Source of the DNA: an uncultured Xanthomonas sp.
Lineage (GTDB): Bacteria > Pseudomonadota > Gammaproteobacteria > Xanthomonadales > Xanthomonadaceae
Direction of reading: 5' to 3'
NCBI GenBank assembly: GCA_943912265.1
Contig: CALTTS010000014.1
Span: forward strand, 1-64,000
Length of the DNA: 64,000 nt
In this document: positions 59,441-64,000 of the stretch, one piece after another
Numbering within the stretch: the stretch's first letter is position 1
How the letters are laid out: each line of letters begins with the position of its first letter
Position numbers and translations under genes: made by a program
Notes under the pieces: model-generated
Seen by the model: the letters and a program-made list of their open reading frames with translations, nothing else
Database searches by the model: none
What the model was told of the DNA's origin: nothing

Positions 59441-62218
59441 TCAGAACTTGTAGTTCACCCCGAGCAGGTAGGTGCGGCCCCATTCGATGGTTTCCAGGGG
59501 GCGGTCCTTGGTCTGCGCGTAGGTGTGGTACTTGGAGTTGGTGAGGTTGGTCGCCTGCAGCAGCAGGCTCAGGCCCCTCAGGCGGCTGCCGTCGCCAAAG
59601 GTATAGCTGAGCTGCGCGTCGGTGACGTCCTCGCCTTCCACGTAGCGCAGCGTGCGCACGCCGGAGAAATTGCCGATCTCGCCGATGAAATCCGAGCGCT
59701 TGCGCTGGCTGATGCGCGCCTCGAAGCCGTTGCGCTCGTAGTAGGCGGTGAGGTTGTACACGCGCTTGGAGAGGCCGGGCAGCATGATGTCGCCGGAGCC
59801 CACGCTGGATGCGCTTTCGGGATCCTGGACCTTGATGTTGCTGTCGTTGAAGCTCGCGCTGGCGACGATGCCGAAGCCCTGCAAGGCATCGGCGACCATG
59901 TCCAGCGGCAGCGACGCGGTGAGCTCGGCGCCGCGCAGCGTGCCGCCCTTGCCGTTAAAGGGCGCGCTGTAGTTGCCGGTGTTCTGCACCGGCGCGGTCA
60001 CCGTGTCGCCATTGGCGGCGAGCCAGGCCGTGACCTGCTGGGTGAAGTCGTAGCCGTCGCGGGTCTGGGTGAAGATGTAGCTCTTGAGCTGCTTGTAGAA
60101 GAACGCCGCGGCCACATAGGCCTTGGTGCCGAAGTATTTCTCGTAGGAGATGTCCAGCGCGTTGGCCCGCCAGGGATCCAGGTTGGGATTGCCGCCGCTG
60201 GCGCCGGGCCTGCCGGTGCTGGTGTCCACGCCGAATTCCATCGACGCGCGCAGCTGGTCCACGCGCGGGCGCGCGACCTGGCGCGCGACGGCGAACCGCA
60301 GGGTCTGCTCGGCCGGGAACATGAAGGCCAGGTTCAGGCTGGGCAGGAAGTCGGTGTAGGTCTTGCCGAGCTTGATCGGGATGACCTGGCTGCCCGCGGG
60401 CTGCGACCCGTCCCAGTAGTTGGAACTGGACGACTGGTCCACGTGCTGGGCCTGGATGCCGATGTTGCCGCGCACCGGCACCGAGCCGATCTCGGTATCG
60501 ATGTTGGCGCGCAGGAAGGTGGTGGTGATCTTCTCGTTCACCGTCCACTGCTTGGGAATCAGGTAGGACTCGGTGGTGGTCGGGTTGAACGTCATGTAGC
60601 GCGCGACGGTGGCCGGCACGTTCCAGCTCGGGATGTAGCCGGCGCCGGCGAAGCCGAGGTTCACCAGGCCGTACTGCAGGTCGGAGGCGATCGTGGTGTC
60701 GCCCTGCGAGCCCAGCAGGATGTTGCCCTCGGGCTGGGTCTTGTTCTTCTCGCGGTCGGCGTAGTTGATGCCCGCGTCGATGTCGGAGAACCAGGCGAAG
60801 CCCTCGGGCGCGGGGAAGGTGGCGGCGAGCTTGTAGCCCCTCAGCTCGTCGTCCACGCGCGGCGTCTTGCCGTAGCCGGAACCGTAGATGGTGTTGGTGA
60901 TGTACAGCGAGTTGTAGTCGGAATAGTCCAGGCCAGGCGTGAACTGCGGGAAGTCGCCGGCCGTGTAGTCCAGCTTGACCGAGTCCAGCTGCGGCGCCGG
61001 CAGCAACTGCAGGTTGTTCTCGAGGCTGATCTCCTCGCGCTCGGCCTTGGACCAGCTGACGTCCGCGACCAGCTTGACGTCGCCGGCCTGGATTTCGTTG
61101 TTCCAGCCGAAGGCCTTGATGCGGTCCTCGCGGTGGTTGTACATGCCGCGCACCAGCGGGTAGACGTTGTTGGCCACGCCCCCCGTGAAGGTGTCGTTGC
61201 CGTTGATGACCGGGTCGGTCACGTTCAGCGGCGCATAGTTGCCGTTGTAGTTGCCGAGATGGACTTCCAGCTGGTTGGCGGTGTCGTATTCCTTCGCCTT
61301 GGTGTAGAAGGCATCGAGCGTGCTGGTCCAGGCGTTGTTGGGGCGGAACTGGACGGTGGCCATCACGCCGTCGCGCTTGGCGTTGCCGGTGCGGCGCAGG
61401 GCCTTGATGCCGTCCGAGTAGTAGGTGTAGTCCGGCACGCCGGGGCGATCCAGCGGGTTGCCCGCATCGTCGATGTTCCGCCATGGCTCGTACAGGCCGA
61501 CCTGGTTCTCCTGTTTCGGCATGTCCGAGTGGGCGTAGCCGACCGCCACGCCGAGGGTGCGGTCGGCGAACTGGTCCACGTAGCTGACGTTGAAGCGATT
61601 GCCGTAGGGATCGATGCCGGCGGCCTTGCCCAGCGAATTCTTCTGGTAGCGGCCGCCGACGGAGATCACGCGGTCCTGGAAGCTCAGCGGGCGCACGGTC
61701 TGCATGTCGATCGTGCCGGACAGGCCTTGCCCGACCAGGCCGGAGTCCGGCGTCTTGTACACGGTGACGCCGCTGATCAGCTCGGACGGGTACTGGTCGA
61801 ACTCGACGCTGCGGTTGTCGCCGGTGCTGACCATCTCGCGGCCGTTGAGCAGGGTGGTGGCGAAGTCGGGCGACAGGCCGCGCACGCTGATCACCTGGGC
61901 GCGGCCGGCCACGCGCTGGGCGGCCAGGCCGGGCAGGCGGGCGATCGATTCGGCGATCGAAACGTCCGGCAGCTTGCCGATGTCCTCGGCCGAGATCGCC
62001 TCGACGATCGACGTGGCGTCCTGCTTCACCGAGATCGCGCTCTCGATGCCGCGGCGGATGCCGGTCACCGTGACGGTATCGAGATCCACCGCCTTCTGCT
62101 CGGCGTTCTGTTGGGTGTCGCTGCCGGCATCGGCGTTCTGGGCGTGCGCGCCGGTGGCATTGAGCGTCAGTGCGGACGCGAGCGCCACGCTCAGCAGGTT
62201 GCGCTTCATGTTCAACAT
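59441..62218 (-). CDS. TonB-dependent receptor of the starch/maltodextrin locus
   Basis: The 925-residue outer-membrane receptor has a signal peptide ending GAHAQ, a TonB-box-like VDLDTVTVTGIRRG, and a plug with ISAEDIGKLPDVSIAESIARLPGLAAQRVAGRAQ. The barrel ends in aromatic Phe (GVNYKF). It belongs to the Xanthomonas/Caulobacter-type carbohydrate receptors. Its place between a GH13 and a GH97 enzyme suggests maltodextrin uptake, like Caulobacter MalA or a SusC analogue. GGGAGGGG precedes ATG 62218, and MKRNLL nine bases on is an alternative start. Confidence 0.92.
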   Translation of the reverse strand: MLNMKRNLLSVALASALTLNATGAHAQNADAGSDTQQNAEQKAVDLDTVTVTGIRRGIESAISVKQDATSIVEAISAEDIGKLPDVSIAESIARLPGLAAQRVAGRAQVISVRGLSPDFATTLLNGREMVSTGDNRSVEFDQYPSELISGVTVYKTPDSGLVGQGLSGTIDMQTVRPLSFQDRVISVGGRYQKNSLGKAAGIDPYGNRFNVSYVDQFADRTLGVAVGYAHSDMPKQENQVGLYEPWRNIDDAGNPLDRPGVPDYTYYSDGIKALRRTGNAKRDGVMATVQFRPNNAWTSTLDAFYTKAKEYDTANQLEVHLGNYNGNYAPLNVTDPVINGNDTFTGGVANNVYPLVRGMYNHREDRIKAFGWNNEIQAGDVKLVADVSWSKAEREEISLENNLQLLPAPQLDSVKLDYTAGDFPQFTPGLDYSDYNSLYITNTIYGSGYGKTPRVDDELRGYKLAATFPAPEGFAWFSDIDAGINYADREKNKTQPEGNILLGSQGDTTIASDLQYGLVNLGFAGAGYIPSWNVPATVARYMTFNPTTTESYLIPKQWTVNEKITTTFLRANIDTEIGSVPVRGNIGIQAQHVDQSSSSNYWDGSQPAGSQVIPIKLGKTYTDFLPSLNLAFMFPAEQTLRFAVARQVARPRVDQLRASMEFGVDTSTGRPGASGGNPNLDPWRANALDISYEKYFGTKAYVAAAFFYKQLKSYIFTQTRDGYDFTQQVTAWLAANGDTVTAPVQNTGNYSAPFNGKGGTLRGAELTASLPLDMVADALQGFGIVASASFNDSNIKVQDPESASSVGSGDIMLPGLSKRVYNLTAYYERNGFEARISQRKRSDFIGEIGNFSGVRTLRYVEGEDVTDAQLSYTFGDGSRLRGLSLLLQATNLTNSKYHTYAQTKDRPLETIEWGRTYLLGVNYKF

Positions 62219-62329
62219 TTTCCCCTCCCAGGCAATGTTGTGATTCGAGTTGTGCGTCCAGGCGTTCGCTGGACGTTTGTCGCACGCGACGGAATGGCCC
62301 GTTCGTGACTGGCCTGTATGGTAGACAGC

Positions 62330-62365
62330 GGCATACGTCGCAGCGCTTTCCTGCATACGTATGCA
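62330..62365. promoter_or_regulatory. Tandem operator-like sites upstream of the TonB receptor
   Basis: TGCATACGTATGCA (62352-62365) is a perfect 14-bp palindrome. A half-conserved copy, GCATACGT (62331-62338), starts 22 bp from the GCATACGT of the full site, about two helical turns away. They lie about 112-147 bp upstream of the receptor ATG. Together with the 57177 site they suggest a common regulator, probably LacI-type by motif style. Confidence 0.6.
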
Positions 62366-62385
62366 ATGCACTTTCGTGTCCGGTG

Positions 62386-62413
62386 CCCCGGCTGGAATCG
62401 ATTCCAGCCGGGG
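62386..62413. promoter_or_regulatory. Perfect 28-bp palindrome
   Basis: CCCCGGCTGGAATC (62386-62399) is followed immediately by its exact reverse complement (62400-62413), with no spacer. The core TGGAATCGATTCCA has the central CG of LacI-family operators and resembles the 14-bp xyl-box style known in Xanthomonas. It lies between the GH97 terminator and the receptor operators, so regulation of the receptor is likely; binding is inferred. Confidence 0.6.
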
Positions 62414-62440
62414 CCGGAGCGGTGCGTCCCCGAGGACCGG

Positions 62441-62478
62441 AAAAAAAAGGCCATCCCGCGAAACGCTTCGCGGGATGG
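62441..62478 (-). terminator. GH97 gene terminator
   Basis: On the minus strand CCATCCCGCGAA and TTCGCGGGATGG form a perfect 12-bp stem (62478-62451) around GCGT, followed by CC and a run of eight Ts. This is a very strong rho-independent terminator 26 bp after the GH97 stop. Confidence 0.96.
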
Positions 62479-62503
62479 CGATGGCAATGCCTTGCGATGG
62501 CTT

Positions 62504-64000
62504 CTAGCGACCGGCGTCCAGCGGCACGAACCGGATCGCCTCGCCGCCGCCCGGCGCCAGTTTCAACTCCAACCGTTCCGCGCTGCCCACCTCGCGCGTT
62601 TCGCGCACGAATGCGAACGGGTTGCTGCGGTAGTCGGCGGTGTCGCCGTCGCGGTAGATCTCGGCGCGGTAGCGAACGTCCGGCTCGAGGAAGGAGAGAT
62701 CGATCGGCAATACGCGGCCATGTTCGTCGGTGATGCTGCCGACGAACCAGTCGCGGCTATGGCGATCCTTGCGCGCGATCGTCACGTAGTCGCCGACCTC
62801 GCCGTTGAGCACGCGCGTATCGTCCCAATCCACGGCGACGTCCTCGATGAAGCGGAACGCCTCGCGGTGCCGTTCGTAATGTTCCGGCAGGTCGGCGGCC
62901 ATCTGGATCGGGCTGTAGATGGTCACGTACAGCGCCAGTTGGCGGGCGAGGGTGCTGGGGATCGGCTGGCCGCCGCGTCCCTTCAGGCTGAGGATGCCGG
63001 GGGTGTAGTCCATCGGCCCGGACAGCAGCCGCGTGAACACCAGGTCGACCTCGTGCGCGGGAGGATTGGGCGGTTGCCCCCAGGCGTTGTACTCCATGCC
63101 GCGCGCGCCCTCGCGCGAGAGCCAATTCGGATAGGTCCGGCGCAGGCCGGTGTCCTTGATCGGTTCGTGCGCATTGACCGACAGGTGCCGCCTGGCCGCT
63201 TCCTGCACCACCTTCAGGTGGTGGCGCGCCATGAACTGCCCGTCGTGCCACTCGCGCCACAGCGGGCCGCCGGCCGGGTTGCGCCGGTCGACCTGGCCGT
63301 CGTCGCAGACGTAGCCGGTCTTGAAGGTGTCCACGCCGAGCCGCGCGTACAGGTCGAGCGCGGCATCAAGCTGGTCCTCGTAGTGCTCGATGGCGCACCC
63401 GGTCTCGTGGTGGCCGATCAGGTGCACGCCTTTCTTCGCGGCGTAGGCGCTCAAGGCCTCGATGTCGAAATCCGGCGTGGGCCGGGTGAAGTCGAAGGCA
63501 TAACCGTTGCCGACCCAGTCGCCATCCCAGCCCGGATTCCAGCCTTCCACCAGCACCCCGCGGAAACCATGGGCGGCCGCGAAGTCGATGTAGCGCTTGG
63601 TGTTGGCGGTGGTGGCGGCATGCCTGGGGCCGGTGGCCCAACTTTGCTGGTCGAGGTGCATCGACCACCACACGCCGACGTACTTGGCCGGATGCACCCA
63701 GCCCACGTCGCCCAGCACATTGGGTTCGTTGAGGTTGAGGATCAGGTCGGACTCGACCAGCCCGCCCGCGCGGTCGGCGATCTGCAGGGTGCGCCAGGGC
63801 GTATCGAACGGAAGGGCGCGCCGCACCTTCCAGCCTTCCGCGGACGGCGAGAGCTGCGCACGCAGGCGCTGGCCTTCGGTGCGGCGCAGCCACATGCCGG
63901 CGTAATCGACCAGCGCCGCCTCGTGGATGGCCACGTGCAGGCCGTCGCGGCTGCGCAGGGTGAGCGGCGTGTGCGCCAGCGGCACTTCGTCCAGCGGCGT
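62504..64000 (-). CDS. Glycoside hydrolase family 97 alpha-glucosidase, partial
   Basis: The frame is open to the window edge, so the N-terminus (about the first quarter) is missing; 499 codons including the stop are visible. The segments VGVWWSMHLDQQSW, GVLVEGWNPGWDGDW, SVNAHEPIKDTGLRRTYPNWLSREGARGMEYNAWG and LLSGPMDYTPGI match GH97 (SusB-like). The glutamates in HEP and REGARGMEYN are candidate catalytic residues, which would make it an inverting alpha-glucosidase. It is transcribed toward the receptor gene but is separated from it by a strong terminator. Confidence 0.92.
   Translation of the reverse strand, partial: TPLDEVPLAHTPLTLRSRDGLHVAIHEAALVDYAGMWLRRTEGQRLRAQLSPSAEGWKVRRALPFDTPWRTLQIADRAGGLVESDLILNLNEPNVLGDVGWVHPAKYVGVWWSMHLDQQSWATGPRHAATTANTKRYIDFAAAHGFRGVLVEGWNPGWDGDWVGNGYAFDFTRPTPDFDIEALSAYAAKKGVHLIGHHETGCAIEHYEDQLDAALDLYARLGVDTFKTGYVCDDGQVDRRNPAGGPLWREWHDGQFMARHHLKVVQEAARRHLSVNAHEPIKDTGLRRTYPNWLSREGARGMEYNAWGQPPNPPAHEVDLVFTRLLSGPMDYTPGILSLKGRGGQPIPSTLARQLALYVTIYSPIQMAADLPEHYERHREAFRFIEDVAVDWDDTRVLNGEVGDYVTIARKDRHSRDWFVGSITDEHGRVLPIDLSFLEPDVRYRAEIYRDGDTADYRSNPFAFVRETREVGSAERLELKLAPGGGEAIRFVPLDAGR

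Noticed and set aside
59021..62308. 1095-codon + frame antisense to the TonB receptor
   Set aside because: The minus-strand receptor has a signal peptide, plug and barrel signatures and a terminator, so the + frame is a shadow.

Overview
The window is a contiguous piece of a high-GC gammaproteobacterial chromosome, most likely from the family Xanthomonadaceae (Lysobacter/Luteimonas/Pseudoxanthomonas/Xanthomonas-like). The signs are: a spc operon whose secY is not followed by rpmJ; a class II DAHP synthase; an XgtA-type GH13 alpha-glucosidase next to a TonB-dependent receptor and a GH97 enzyme; an Oar-type receptor; and a fimT-pilV-pilW-pilX-pilY1-pilE minor-pilin cluster. No insertion sequence, prophage, CRISPR array or plasmid feature was seen.

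Layout. 1-55 is the 3' end of tuf. 393-14600 is the S10-spc-alpha ribosomal supercluster, all on the + strand, with secY and rpoA inside it. It has a good sigma70 promoter, a leader of about 165 nt, and several unusually long spacers full of hairpins. 14710-24367 carries dsbB, class II DAHP synthase, a minus-strand group (typA, a DUF2127 membrane protein, a lipoprotein amidase), then ppiB, mdh and an acyl-CoA ligase. 24584-30641 is a propionate/2-methylcitrate cluster: prpE, a divergent citrate synthase fused to a helix-turn-helix, prpB, a DUF1003 protein and prpC. 30732-38389 holds housekeeping and stress genes: GST, SleB-like hydrolase, fadH, LTA-synthase-like sulfatase, sodB, grxD and marC. 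38609-41896 is an Oar-like TonB receptor, followed by ppnN. 43507-51262 is the type IV minor-pilin operon. It is followed by tRNA-Asn, an orphan FimT/GspH pseudopilin, uvrB and tRNA-Val. 54698-56978 is a small island of DUF3606, a DUF892/YciE ferritin-like protein and short hydrophilic unknowns. 57281-64000 is a starch/maltodextrin locus: GH13 alpha-glucosidase, TonB receptor, GH97 enzyme (truncated by the window end).

How the genes work together. The ribosomal block makes 21 ribosomal proteins plus the translocon channel and the RNA polymerase alpha subunit. PrpE, PrpC and PrpB would activate propionate, condense it with oxaloacetate and cleave methylisocitrate. The methylcitrate dehydratase step is not in this window. 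The divergent HTH-citrate synthase is a candidate metabolite-sensing regulator, and two adjacent palindromes lie just upstream of its start. In the starch locus the receptor would import maltodextrin across the outer membrane and the two glucosidases would degrade it. A shared palindrome (TGCATACGTATGCA) upstream of the GH13 and receptor genes, plus a separate perfect 28-bp palindrome, point to LacI-type control. The regulator gene is not in the window.
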